The notes under the pieces: generated by a model | The model's database searches: none | Told to the model about the DNA's origin: nothing | What the model saw: only the letters and a program-made list of their open reading frames with translations | Made by a program: the position numbers and the translations under genes | Assembly (NCBI RefSeq): GCF_000819845.1 | Contig: NZ_CDCG01000037.1 | Location: 117,313 to 181,312 of the forward strand | Origin: Aeromonas enteropelogenes | GTDB lineage: Bacteria > Pseudomonadota > Gammaproteobacteria > Enterobacterales > Aeromonadaceae | Reading direction: 5' to 3' | DNA: 64,000 bases | In this document: positions 7,045-14,696 of the stretch, piece by piece | How positions within the stretch are numbered: position 1 is the stretch's first letter | Layout: each line of letters starts with the position of its first letter

Positions 7045-7702
7045 CGGACAGCCCTCCCCGCTTGAACAGCGCCTTGAGGCTTTCCACCCCCCGCTGGCCG
7101 GTCTGCTGGTAAAACTCAGGGCTGTGCTGGATCTGCTCCCGCGACGGCAACCCCTTGCGCACCTGGGCCCCCAGGTCCTCCCCGGCGACAACACGGCGCA
7201 GCAACTGCGCGTAGGCCTGCTCGAACACCGGGCGGTAGGCGTCAAGGCTCAACGTCTGGCGCTCCCAGCTCGTCGCTTTGGCCGCCAGCTCCACTGCGGG
7301 ATGGGTAAACCGGCGGGTGCGTACCTCGACCAGTGCAGTATCCAGCGTCGGCAGCCCCAGCGATTCCGGCGTGATCTGGCACCACCGGATAAACCTGCTG
7401 GTGCTCGGAAACCACTCTCCACCCTGGCTGCGTGCAGTGCGCATTCCCTGGCTCAGCTGATCACGGCTGGTGCAGTTGGCCTCGACCAGCGCCACGGTCC
7501 ACTCTCGCAACGCCCTGGCCTGCATCTCGGGATTGGGGAAAGCCCGCTGCCAAGCAGGAAAGATCACCTTGAGCTGCTCGAACAGCCTGGCGACCACCTG
7601 GGTATCCTGCTCGGTGACCACCGCAGCCACCGGGCGAACCGGCACGGTCGGCAGCTCGCTCGGCATGCTGGCAAGGACCTCGCTCAACGGTTTCATGGTC
7701 AT
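7031..7702 (-). CDS. Replication protein P-like (helicase loader)
   Basis: Lambda P-type protein, predicted to bring the host DnaB helicase to the O-bound origin. The 223-residue product contains the family pattern VARLFEQLKVIFPAWQRAFPNPEMQARALREWTVALVEANC and GMRTARSQGGEWFPSTSRFIRWCQ, close to phage P-family sequences. The start shares one base with the stop of O (TGATG). It is not an ATPase-type DnaC, since no Walker motif is present. Confidence 0.85.
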   Translation of the reverse strand: MTMKPLSEVLASMPSELPTVPVRPVAAVVTEQDTQVVARLFEQLKVIFPAWQRAFPNPEMQARALREWTVALVEANCTSRDQLSQGMRTARSQGGEWFPSTSRFIRWCQITPESLGLPTLDTALVEVRTRRFTHPAVELAAKATSWERQTLSLDAYRPVFEQAYAQLLRRVVAGEDLGAQVRKGLPSREQIQHSPEFYQQTGQRGVESLKALFKRGGLSDVQS

Positions 7703-8685
7703 CAGTACCCCTCCTGGATCAGCTGGTTGAGCTTGTCGGCGGTCATTGTCTTGGTCAGATCCCACTCGTCCCCGCGCGCCGGCTGGCGCACCACCCCGGC
7801 ACGCTTGGCGGTGAGCTTGTCCCACTGCTTGCGCAGGGTCTTGGGGCACAGCACGTTGGCTGACCAGAACGGGTCGAGGTTGGCCCACTTGAACAGCGAG
7901 CAGATTTCGTGATGGGTGTACCCAAGCTGGGTGCGCATCAGGCGGATGTCGTTCGCCCACTGCGCCCAGTTGGGGGCCTTGGCAGTCGGGTTCACCACCA
8001 AGACCTTGCCGTGAATGAACTCGGCTGCGGTCAGGTCATCCTGGGTCCCCCAGAATTTCCCACTCGGGGTCTGGATGGCGGCATCGGGTCGGGTTTTCTC
8101 AGCGGGTGAAGAAACCGACTCATTGCCTTCGGTGTCGGAGAGCGCTTCAGCGTTCTTCGACGAAGAGATCTTTATCTGTTCCTTTCTTTTGTAGTTTTCT
8201 TTTGTTGTGGACGGATTTCCGTGATTCGAATCTCGGATTTCCGTGATTTTATTCACGGATTTCCGTGATGCTTTCACGGATTTCCGTGCGGCGTCTCTGG
8301 ACTCAATTTTGTCCGAAATCCATTCAGAAATGACCTTGTTTACCGCCACCATGAAGAAGATGCCACTCCCCCGCTCAATCTTCAGGATGTTGCGCTTCTC
8401 CAACTCCACCACTGCATCCTTGATGCGGTTGCTATGAAGACCTGTCAGCTCGGCCAGGTAACCGGTGTGAACGCGATCCTTCGCCTTACGGTAGCCATAG
8501 GTTTGACGAATCACAGCCATTACCACCTGACTCTGCGTGCCGCTCATTTTGGTGCGCATCAGTGCATCCAACAGCTCATTGGCGACACGGGTAAACCCAT
8601 CATCAAGATCTGCGACCACGCGGGCCTCCTTCTGAGGGGGGTTATGTGGGGCGCTGGGCCCCGGGAATTTAAGAACGGTGCTCAT
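7702..8685 (-). CDS. Replication initiator O-like
   Basis: Lambda O-type origin-binding protein, 327 residues. The N-terminal domain (FTRVANELLDALMRTKMSGTQSQVVMAVIRQTYGYRKAKDRV) is the DNA-binding winged helix of phage O proteins. A low-complexity linker (about residues 130-200) is encoded by the origin repeats and yields repeated RKSV. The C-terminal part should bind P. It lies directly upstream of P, as in lambda, and nine bases after the PAPS-reductase-like gene. Confidence 0.88.
   Translation of the reverse strand: MSTVLKFPGPSAPHNPPQKEARVVADLDDGFTRVANELLDALMRTKMSGTQSQVVMAVIRQTYGYRKAKDRVHTGYLAELTGLHSNRIKDAVVELEKRNILKIERGSGIFFMVAVNKVISEWISDKIESRDAARKSVKASRKSVNKITEIRDSNHGNPSTTKENYKRKEQIKISSSKNAEALSDTEGNESVSSPAEKTRPDAAIQTPSGKFWGTQDDLTAAEFIHGKVLVVNPTAKAPNWAQWANDIRLMRTQLGYTHHEICSLFKWANLDPFWSANVLCPKTLRKQWDKLTAKRAGVVRQPARGDEWDLTKTMTADKLNQLIQEGY
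8165..8290. other. Prophage replication origin inside gene O
   Basis: Four iterons (8211-8290) lie next to a pyrimidine- and T-rich tract (about 8168-8208) that would melt easily. Initiator gene, phased repeats and an AT-rich unwinding tract together match the layout of lambda ori. Confidence 0.8.
8211..8290 (+). repeat. Four origin iterons, CGGATTTCCGTG, period 21-22 bp
   Basis: Copies of CGGATTTCCGTG start at 8212, 8234, 8256 and 8277, i.e. every two helical turns, so O dimers would line up on one face of the helix. Three copies extend to CGGATTTCCGTGAT. Each repeat has partial dyad symmetry (CGGAxxTCCG). Confidence 0.88.
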
Positions 8686-8694
8686 GCCTACCCC

Positions 8695-9957
8695 TTACCC
8701 ACAAAGGCCATATTTGGAACTGCACACCTCGACGTCGATCGCTTTGGTGACCAGGTCATAGGTTTTGCCACCTCGACCGGTGCGTGACCACTCGACGGCG
8801 TCATAGATGGATCCACCGATGACGTTGCCACGGGGACCGAGCATGCAAGTTCCCTTGTAAGCCTCGACATCCACCACGAAAGCACGATGTAGCAGACGGG
8901 AGTTAACCCCCAGCTTGGCCTTGTCGCCGAACGACTTGAATTGGCGGCGGTCAACGTGGCCAACCATCATCCAGTGGATCCAGCGCGACACCATGGCGAC
9001 CTGCTGCTCCCACTTGGCCACCCGCTCAATCTCTTCTGGCCAACGGGCGGCGATCTCTGCCAGCTCGGGCTTGGCCGCCAGAATGCAGGGCATGCACCCA
9101 ACGCGCTCCATCCCCTGGGAATAGAGGGGATTCGGCTTGATGCCAAAATAGCGATAGAGTGCGAACACATCGGCGGCTGACCACTGATGGATCGGCAAGA
9201 AGTTGAACAGGTGGCCGTTGCTGTCGCGCTTGTCCTCTGAAAATCGGTCGTAGGTGGCCCGTTTTTCTGACTCATCAGCCCGAACGCCAGACCACTGAAC
9301 AACATCCGTACCGGCGTCCAGCAGGGGGGAGAGTACCGTGTCGAACACCACCTGAATTTTCAGCTCGTCGGTGCAGAATCGCTGGCGACCAAGGGGGAAT
9401 CCTCCGTGGATCAGCGCCATATCCAGGAACGGATTTCCGGAGCGTTGCAGTGCCGACAAGGCCGCATCAAGCGGGGTGTCGAACTCACCCCAACCGAGCG
9501 CCTGGGCACGATTTCGCCACAACTCAGCAAACGCCGTATCGGCGCGCGCCAGCGAAGGCATGACGATGCCTCTATAGGCACCAGCCATCACCGTCTGCTT
9601 GCGCTGCCAAGCTTTGGCAATCTTTTCACGGCGCTTGTCGAACAGCTCCTGTGGGTAGTCTGCCGAGACAATCTCGACAGGATCACCTCCCCGTTGCAGA
9701 TGCAGGGTTTTCAGATGCTGCAGAGTGATCGGGTGCTCGTTGCCGGTGTCGGCCGCTACCGAGCGATAGTTGTCGCCGAAGATGGCGCGGGCCAGCAACT
9801 CGGTGGCGCCGCTATCCTTGCCGCCGGAGTTGTTGACGATGACCTGGTGGCCATCGTCAATGCCGAACTCTGCGCAGTAACCGCGGTATGCCTTCAAGAC
9901 TTCGGCGATTTTGGCGGCGATGTCGCTGATGTGAAGGGCTGGGCTCATTGCGTTCAT
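8695..9957 (-). CDS. Phage PAPS-reductase-family (PP-loop) protein
   Basis: A 420-residue adenine-nucleotide alpha-hydrolase of the phosphoadenosine-phosphosulfate reductase family. The PP-loop SGGKDS lies at residues 44-49. Later features are RFCTDELKIQ, GVRADESEKRATY, CMPC and a C-terminal CSSKYGLCG, so several Cys could hold a metal or carry sulfur. Members in phages are not obviously for sulfate assimilation. DndC, which acts in DNA phosphorothioation, belongs to the same superfamily, but no other dnd gene is visible here. It is translationally coupled (ATGA) to a tiny zinc-ribbon gene and sits between the regulatory and replication genes. Confidence 0.8.
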   Translation of the reverse strand: MNAMSPALHISDIAAKIAEVLKAYRGYCAEFGIDDGHQVIVNNSGGKDSGATELLARAIFGDNYRSVAADTGNEHPITLQHLKTLHLQRGGDPVEIVSADYPQELFDKRREKIAKAWQRKQTVMAGAYRGIVMPSLARADTAFAELWRNRAQALGWGEFDTPLDAALSALQRSGNPFLDMALIHGGFPLGRQRFCTDELKIQVVFDTVLSPLLDAGTDVVQWSGVRADESEKRATYDRFSEDKRDSNGHLFNFLPIHQWSAADVFALYRYFGIKPNPLYSQGMERVGCMPCILAAKPELAEIAARWPEEIERVAKWEQQVAMVSRWIHWMMVGHVDRRQFKSFGDKAKLGVNSRLLHRAFVVDVEAYKGTCMLGPRGNVIGGSIYDAVEWSRTGRGGKTYDLVTKAIDVEVCSSKYGLCG

Positions 9958-10106
9958 GCTGCAACCTCCTGCTCGGTGTACTCACAGGCGGGGCACTCGT
10001 AGGCGCGGTCATTGGTGCCGGACTGCAGCTCACTGCCGCACAGCGGGCAATGGTCGAGATCATGCGGCAAGGAATGGCCCCCATGGGCCAGGGTCGGATT
10101 GGTCAT
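9954..10106 (-). CDS. 50-residue zinc-ribbon protein
   Basis: Short gene found by reading the gap upstream of the PAPS-reductase-like gene. The product contains CPLCGSELQ and YECPACEY, two CxxC pairs about 18 residues apart, forming a zinc ribbon. The stop overlaps the next start by ATGA. The ATG is preceded by AGGACCTGACCA, a variant of the phage's repeated ribosome-site module. It may act with the PP-loop protein or as a small transcription or DNA-binding factor. Confidence 0.72.
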   Translation of the reverse strand: MTNPTLAHGGHSLPHDLDHCPLCGSELQSGTNDRAYECPACEYTEQEVAA

Positions 10107-10156
10107 TGGTCAGGTCCTGATTCAGTAAGCCTGGTGGTGAGGCAGGCGAATGGTGG

Positions 10157-10375
10157 TTATGCGCTAGGCTGGTTCTCGGCGCGTTCAAGGGTGCGAGCCT
10201 CAAGCTCGCGGGCCAGGCGCAGGGCCTGCCGGTCGGTACCGGCGGCATGCGCAGTCGAAATCAGCGGCTCGTCGAGGGCTAGGGCCAGCTCGTGCATGAC
10301 CGACTTCAGGATGATGTTGTCGCGATCGCTGACGTGCTGGGATGCCGGGCGCGGCGGACGTAATTGCATGGTCAT
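10157..10375 (-). CDS. Small hypothetical phage protein
   Basis: A 72-residue, mostly helical, charged protein (MTMQLRPPRPASQHVSDRDN...). GGGAGG lies nine bases before the ATG, and the gene follows the previous one by four bases, so expression is likely. Function is unknown. Confidence 0.55.
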   Translation of the reverse strand: MTMQLRPPRPASQHVSDRDNIILKSVMHELALALDEPLISTAHAAGTDRQALRLARELEARTLERAENQPSA

Positions 10376-10379
10376 GGGG

Positions 10380-10769
10380 TTACCTCCCGAGGACGAAGTT
10401 GATGAGTTTTTGCAGGGGGCGCAGTGGGCGCTCCTCGTTGTAGACGGCCTCGTCTTCCTGGCTGAACTGCAGCAGGCCGCGCTCAGGCAGGCCGGAACCT
10501 TCCAGGATCTCCTCGACAGTCACGGGCGGAAATCCCTGCTCGAGCAAGCTCCGATTGGCCCGTTTGACGGCCCTCGCCAAGATGCCGGGCTCATGCTGAG
10601 ATATGGCCTGGAGCAGGATCAGCAGCGAGGTGCGGGCAAATGCGGTTTCAGTCATGCCACACTCGGCGCCGACTTCCTTCCATACCTGGCGCTGTGCGGG
10701 GTTTCCGCGGACGCGAAGTGGAGAAACGGTGCTCATATTTTCATGGTCTGGCTGGGCAAGTCTTCCCAT
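10380..10769 (-). CDS. Hypothetical early phage protein
   Basis: A 129-residue protein. RGNPAQRQVWKEVGAECGMTETAFARTSLLILLQ resembles a helix-turn-helix or ribbon-helix context but is not diagnostic. The start MGRLAQPD follows AGAGGACCAACCCC, a variant of the module seen at many genes here. An internal Met (MSTVSPL) eleven codons on is possible. Confidence 0.55.
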   Translation of the reverse strand: MGRLAQPDHENMSTVSPLRVRGNPAQRQVWKEVGAECGMTETAFARTSLLILLQAISQHEPGILARAVKRANRSLLEQGFPPVTVEEILEGSGLPERGLLQFSQEDEAVYNEERPLRPLQKLINFVLGR

Positions 10770-10810
10770 GGGGTTGGTCCTCTGTGTTGGATAGGAAAGC
10801 GGGCCGGTGG

Positions 10811-11512
10811 TCAGGCGGCGATGGGCTTCAAATAGCCAAGGTCGATCAGGCGTCGGGTCAGCCACTGCTGGCCTTTTCCTGTCACCATGGGCGTGAAGGT
10901 AGGGACGGTCTCATCGTTGTGGGTGCGGGTGCCCTCCTTGACGGTGAAGTATCCACGCTCGATGTAGTCCTGAAACGGCAGGTTGTGCCGGTTCCCGCCG
11001 CTCATCAGGATGCGATGATCGCGCAACGCCTTGAACAGCACGTTCTGGCCGAGACCGACGGCGCGGGCGTAATTGCCTATGTTGACGCCCTTGTCATCAC
11101 CGGCAACGCGATCGGCAAACGCCACCTTGGGAGCCTGAACCGCCAGCAGATGGTTTTTCTGCTCCACTTCCAGCGCAAGGCGGCCGGCCTCAAGCAGCGC
11201 GGCGGCATAGGTCTGCGGGATCTGCGGCCCCTGCTGGGATTCCAGCTCCTGCCAGCGCTTGATGATCGCCATGCGCAGGGCGGCACTGTAGCCAGCAACC
11301 AGGCAGAGGCTTTCCTCCTTGGTCAGCAACAGGCAAGGCTGGGTGCGGCCTCTACCGTCTTTGTAATCGCCTGCTTTTTCAGGAGATTGAATTTCGACCA
11401 GCATTTTACGGATATCGGCCAGCACGTTGTCATGCCGCTTTCCTGTCAGTTCAGCGATCTCTACGCTGCTCATGGTCTGGTCGTTGTTGTTGATAAGGCT
11501 CAGATTGGTCAT
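10811..11512 (-). CDS. Rha/KilAC phage antirepressor-type regulator
   Basis: A 233-residue protein with two domains. Residues 1-95 match the Rha family (TMSSVEIAELTGKRHDNVLADIRKML...KEESLCLVAGYSAALRMAIIKRWQELE). Residues about 120-230 match the KilA C-terminal domain (VGLGQNVLFKALRDHRILMSGGNRHNLPFQDYIERGYFTVKEGT). Proteins of this layout act as antirepressors or early regulators. It directly follows cro and starts after AGGACCCAAGACC. Confidence 0.88.
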   Translation of the reverse strand: MTNLSLINNNDQTMSSVEIAELTGKRHDNVLADIRKMLVEIQSPEKAGDYKDGRGRTQPCLLLTKEESLCLVAGYSAALRMAIIKRWQELESQQGPQIPQTYAAALLEAGRLALEVEQKNHLLAVQAPKVAFADRVAGDDKGVNIGNYARAVGLGQNVLFKALRDHRILMSGGNRHNLPFQDYIERGYFTVKEGTRTHNDETVPTFTPMVTGKGQQWLTRRLIDLGYLKPIAA

Positions 11513-11545
11513 GGTCTTGGGTCCTGTGGATGGTTGGGCGACTGG

Positions 11546-11761
11546 TTAGGCTGCCTGCTGGGTAGGATGGTCCTGCTCCTTGAGCAGGGGGTAATCCTCC
11601 AGGCCCAGCCGCAGCTCGCCGTTGCTGGCGATGACAAAGCTAACTGCATGCTGGGCGGGAATCACCTCACCCCACTTCACCGCGAGGCTGCGGGAGATGC
11701 CGATCGCCTTCATTGCGCGGGCCATGTTGCCGAAATATCCGATTACTTCATGTTTCTTCAT
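11546..11761 (-). CDS. cro: Cro-like repressor
   Basis: A 71-residue protein, first gene of the leftward early operon and divergent from cI. MKKHEVIGYFGNMARAMKAIGISRSLAVKWGEVIPAQHA is a helix-turn-helix typical of YdaS/Cro-type lambdoid regulators. It should bind the same palindromic operators as CI and lower early transcription. AGGACCCAGACCA lies just before its ATG. Confidence 0.85.
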   Translation of the reverse strand: MKKHEVIGYFGNMARAMKAIGISRSLAVKWGEVIPAQHAVSFVIASNGELRLGLEDYPLLKEQDHPTQQAA

Positions 11762-11791
11762 TGGTCTGGGTCCTTTTGTGGTTGCATTGAA

Positions 11792-11820
11792 ATAATGTCC
11801 TCTACAGAGAACGATGTCAA
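11792..11820 (-). promoter_or_regulatory. Early promoter for cro (pR-like) with operator
   Basis: On the minus strand a perfect -35 TTGACA (11815-11820) and a -10 CATTAT (11792-11797) are 17 bases apart. Between them lies an imperfect palindrome, GTCCTCT-AC-AGAGAAC on the plus strand at 11797-11812. A repressor bound there would occlude the promoter. Confidence 0.78.
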
Positions 11821-11855
11821 CCGCAGACGTCGCCCAAAGTGATCGACAACGGAAT

Positions 11856-11879
11856 TACAATTTAGTCTCTAAAGAGAAC
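11856..11879 (+). promoter_or_regulatory. cI promoter -10 and operator (pRM-like)
   Basis: A -10 TACAAT lies at 11856-11861 with only a weak -35. The operator AGTCTCT-AA-AGAGAAC follows at 11864-11879, next to the AGAGG ribosome site of cI. The palindrome matches the other operators, so autoregulation is expected. Confidence 0.65.
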
Positions 11880-11891
11880 AAGAGGTTATTG

Positions 11892-12512
11892 ATGAAAACT
11901 TTCGGGCAACGCCTTGAAGAAAAGCTGCAAGAGTTGGGCATCAGCATGTCTGAGCTTGCTCGCCGTACCGGCTTATCCAAGAGCGTGATCAGCAACACCA
12001 TCAATAACCCGAATCGTGAAATGCGAGTGTCATCCCTGATCTCCATTGCCAGGGTGCTGAAGGTTGACCCTATTTGGCTATACACCGGTCGCAGCAGCGG
12101 TGAGTTGCTAAACGACATTCAGTTCAATTCGGATAAAGTGCCGGTCTGGACCTTGGATGACGTGGGGAACCTGGCAACAGATATGCTGCCGAACATGAAT
12201 AGCGGGCGGTATGTGGTGGCAGAGAACCAAAGCCACAGCATTGCCATCGAGGCCACAAACGATCACCTATCAAAATCAGGCATTGTGGCCGGTGACATCT
12301 GCATCTTCAGCTTGGCTGACCGCACTCCAGAGGAGGGTGCTGTAATGCTGATCAGGCTCGAAAAGAATGATCAAGCGCGGCTGCTAAGGGCAATGTCGGG
12401 GATTGATGGATGGGTTTACGGTGTAGACGATCCAAGGCTTGGCACGGTCACATCCAGTGAGGCTATCGTGCTTGGCAAGTTGTCAGAACTGAGGCGCAAC
12501 GAGATCAAGTAA
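11892..12512 (+). CDS. cI: CI-type prophage repressor
   Basis: A 206-residue lysogeny repressor. N-terminal helix-turn-helix: FGQRLEEKLQELGISMSELARRTGLSKSVISNTINN. The C-terminal half has the layout of S24/LexA-like dimerisation domains (GIVAGDICIFSLADRTPEEGAVMLIRL). The usual catalytic Ser (GxSM) and Lys are not apparent at their expected places, and no Ala-Gly cleavage site stands out in the linker. It may therefore not self-cleave with RecA. The start is set by AGAGG six bases upstream. It is divergent from cro across two operators. Confidence 0.88.
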   Translation: MKTFGQRLEEKLQELGISMSELARRTGLSKSVISNTINNPNREMRVSSLISIARVLKVDPIWLYTGRSSGELLNDIQFNSDKVPVWTLDDVGNLATDMLPNMNSGRYVVAENQSHSIAIEATNDHLSKSGIVAGDICIFSLADRTPEEGAVMLIRLEKNDQARLLRAMSGIDGWVYGVDDPRLGTVTSSEAIVLGKLSELRRNEIK

Positions 12513-12536
12513 TCCCCCTCTCCTCTCCCTCCCCTT

Positions 12537-12558
12537 AACCCGCTTCGGCGGGTTTTTT
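12537..12558 (+). terminator. Terminator after cI
   Basis: AACCCGC and GCGGGTT form a stem with a TTCG loop, followed by TTTTTT. It ends the cI transcript just before the rightward early promoter. Confidence 0.88.
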
Positions 12559-12597
12559 GTTGTTCAAAAAAAATATCGTTTATTTTAGAGATCGGTG

Positions 12598-12651
12598 TTG
12601 ACCAATCGTTCTCTAAAGAATACAGTTTGCATATCGTCCTCTTGAGAGAAC
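12598..12651 (+). promoter_or_regulatory. Rightward early promoter (pL equivalent) with two operators
   Basis: A -35 TTGACC (12598-12603) and a -10 TACAGT (12621-12626) are 17 bases apart. Operator GTTCTCT-AA-AGAATAC fills the spacer (12608-12623), and a second, GTCCTCT-TG-AGAGAAC, lies at 12636-12651. The consensus is the same as at the cro/cI operators, so CI should silence both early operons. A further half-site TTCTCT occurs near 12929. Confidence 0.8.
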
Positions 12652-13264
12652 GACCAAGGCCGGGAGCAACAAGGGGCAGCGTGGAAGGCGGCCAATCGTG
12701 GTGAAGGTCTTGGGGAACCTCCCGCTCTGGCGGAGTAAAAGGCCAGAAGACAACCGGGGGTGGTATGTATCAGCTCATGATGTTGTCGCTACTGGTAACG
12801 CTTTGCCTTGGGCGTTGTCCAGGCCGAAGACCAGATAATGGTCATGAATCGGAAACCTGTCGGGAGCACTCAGCTCTCAGTGTGACAAAGAGTTTTGGGC
12901 TCTTGGTTTAGCGATACAAGGCAAATTGTTCTCTAGGTGTCATCGAGGCGGCGACCGAGAGATAGATCCCGCCTAGTTCGTAGCAATACGCGCCGCGTGT
13001 TTATCCGAACCGAGCTTGCTGGAAGGTGAGCGCACAACTGGGATTGCATTGGTAGGCATCAAAAGCCGGTGACGAGCTAGGTCACCAAAGCGATGACGAC
13101 GCGAACTGGAGTAGCAACCAACAGTGCAATCCGCAGTTGTGGTGAATGCGCAGGCTGATGCGCGAAGGACGGGAAGCTCGAAGAATCTCCCGGTGGAAAG
13201 GGGTAAGCCGAGTCAGGTAGACACTGAAATGCCGGAGTTCAGCACCGGCCACCACAACGAACAT
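12652..13264 (+). other. Long untranslated leader of the rightward early operon
   Basis: About 610 bases downstream of the early promoter with no convincing long gene, ending at a tRNA. It is rich in short inverted repeats, e.g. AAGAG/CTCTT around 12888-12904 and GCCGG/CCGGC around 13232-13250. It might carry antitermination signals or a processed RNA. One short open frame within it is listed separately. Confidence 0.5.
12765..12911 (+). CDS. Possible 48-residue hydrophobic leader peptide
   Basis: The ATG follows GGGGGTGG. The product starts MYQLMMLSLLVTLCLG, a hydrophobic segment like a signal or membrane anchor, then a polar tail with two Cys. It could be a small membrane protein of the early leader or a chance frame. 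No relative is recognised. Confidence 0.3.
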   Translation: MYQLMMLSLLVTLCLGRCPGRRPDNGHESETCREHSALSVTKSFGLLV

Positions 13265-13341
<77 letters not shown>

Positions 13342-13417
13342 AATTAGACACCCAGCAATCAGGACCCAGCCCCAGCCAGGGCAGCAGTAAAGCGCCTGAC
13401 CAGCGCGTAAGAACGAC

Positions 13418-13440
13418 AAAGCCCGCACAGGGCGGGCTTT
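13418..13440 (+). terminator. Terminator-like hairpin after tRNA-Pro
   Basis: GCCCGC and GCGGGC around a five-base loop, flanked by AAA and TTT; only three T follow. The same hairpin with its upstream ACGAC appears at 2588-2612 in the lysis region. Confidence 0.5.
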
Positions 13441-13561
13441 GAAGGACCGGGGTACCAACCCAGTCGGAGAATGCCGAGGGACCAACCCCGACAATCAGGA
13501 CCCAGCCAGTCAACCAGCTGGAATTAGCGAGGACCAACTCGCCAACAGGAGTAAATGTACC

Positions 13562-13813
13562 ATGACCCAGAACATTTTTTCCAGAGCCGCGCAACGCGCA
13601 GACCAGATCATCGCCACTATCGCTGATCACGTAAGCGGAAACAAAGCTCGCAGAGCACGCCTCCATCGCCGCGTCAGCGAAATCGCAGACGACATCCGCC
13701 GCCAAAAGTTGGCAGAAAAGCGCGCCATCGCCAATGAGCGACTTGGCCGCATCCCGAAAGGTCACAGAGCCATGCTGAACGCACGCACGCAGTACCACCT
13801 CGAATCCATCTGA
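13562..13813 (+). CDS. Small basic helical phage protein
   Basis: An 83-residue, almost all-helical, Arg/Lys-rich protein (MTQNIFSRAAQRADQIIATIADHVSGNKARRARLHRRV...). It is the first protein gene after the leader, and AGGAG lies eleven bases before the ATG. Its position matches small early genes that tune host functions in lambdoid phages. An N-like basic antiterminator is conceivable but not supported by any specific motif. Confidence 0.5.
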   Translation: MTQNIFSRAAQRADQIIATIADHVSGNKARRARLHRRVSEIADDIRRQKLAEKRAIANERLGRIPKGHRAMLNARTQYHLESI

Positions 13814-14136
13814 TTTGCAGGGTCTGGCGCTTCCCTCATAGCGCCGTAGCCAAAGCCCATTTCAACAAGTGCCACAAGTGCGCTTTGGCTTCTTGCAACC
13901 TCTTTTTGCCAAAAGAAGCAGCGTTGCACCGCTCCTTAACAGTCTGGAACCGGCTCACAACCACGAATCCCGATGCCGGTAGGGATGCGCCGATAACCCG
14001 TCAATTCGGAAAGCGGTGCGTGAATGTGAATGGATCCCGGCTTGCGAGCCGGTATCCCAAGGCGGCTCCGGTGGAGCTGGCAACACCATAGCGTCGAAGC
14101 TGTGGCCGCCTTCGGATAACCAAGAGGACCCAGACC
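13814..14136 (+). other. Gene-free interval in the early operon
   Basis: About 320 bases without a credible gene. It contains the rrn boxA-like element listed separately and an imperfect stem between GCTTCTT near 13886 and AAGAAGC near 13914. The last 14 bases are the ribosome-site module of the next gene. Confidence 0.5.
13930..13942 (+). promoter_or_regulatory. boxA-like antitermination element
   Basis: CGCTCCTTAACAG differs little from the ribosomal boxA core GCTCTTTAACA, the NusB/S10 binding site. It lies in the transcribed part of the early operon upstream of several terminator-like hairpins. Confidence 0.4.
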
Positions 14137-14328
14137 ATGAAGCAACTGACCGAGGCCCAGGTAATGGGCTTTCGCGGCTCCATGCCGCCCCGCACGGAAC
14201 ACCGCTACAGCGTGAGCGTCGAACCCAGCGCAGCAGAGCGCCGCAGCGCCCACGAACGCACCGCCACCCGCCGCGCCATCGAGGAGTATCACGAGAAGCG
14301 CGCCCTGCAGCGTGAACTGGAGTTATAG
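14137..14328 (+). CDS. Small hypothetical phage protein
   Basis: A 63-residue charged protein with a long C-terminal helix (AERRSAHERTATRRAIEEYHEKRALQRELEL). It starts directly after AGAGGACCCAGACC, the clearest form of the phage's repeated translation-start module. Function unknown. Confidence 0.6.
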   Translation: MKQLTEAQVMGFRGSMPPRTEHRYSVSVEPSAAERRSAHERTATRRAIEEYHEKRALQRELEL

Positions 14329-14330
14329 CC

Positions 14331-14696
14331 ATGACCAGAGAATCCGCTCTGCTGGCTCTGCTCGAAAGCCGCGAAGCCGAGGCGAACGCCAAAGCCGAGT
14401 GGATCGCCGAGTGGGCAGCCACCAACCGACCGCTCCTGATGGCAGGCATGCTGAGCACCGACCCGGCCACCCTGCTGTGTGAGCTCAACAACGACCAGCA
14501 TCGCCAGTACAACCAAGCCATCTGGCTGCTGATGAATGACGGCGACCACTCCCATCTGGTGCAGTTTGTCCAGCAGGTGGTGGATGCCGGCCTTTCCGAC
14601 CTTGCCAATGACGCATGGAGCAACCATCTCGCCGACCTGCAAACCGCCATGAGCGAGGAGCAGTGGCAGCAATACCAGCACAGGAGCGCAGCATGA
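14331..14696 (+). CDS. Hypothetical phage protein
   Basis: A 121-residue helical, acidic protein (MTRESALLALLESREAEANAKAEWIAEWAATNRPLLMAGM...). It follows the previous gene by two bases and overlaps the next by ATGA. No family is recognised. Confidence 0.6.
   Translation: MTRESALLALLESREAEANAKAEWIAEWAATNRPLLMAGMLSTDPATLLCELNNDQHRQYNQAIWLLMNDGDHSHLVQFVQQVVDAGLSDLANDAWSNHLADLQTAMSEEQWQQYQHRSAA

Noticed and set aside
13814..14136. Possible gene of 68 codons at 13885-14091
   Set aside because: No ribosome site, atypical composition, and it crosses the boxA-like element and leader structure.
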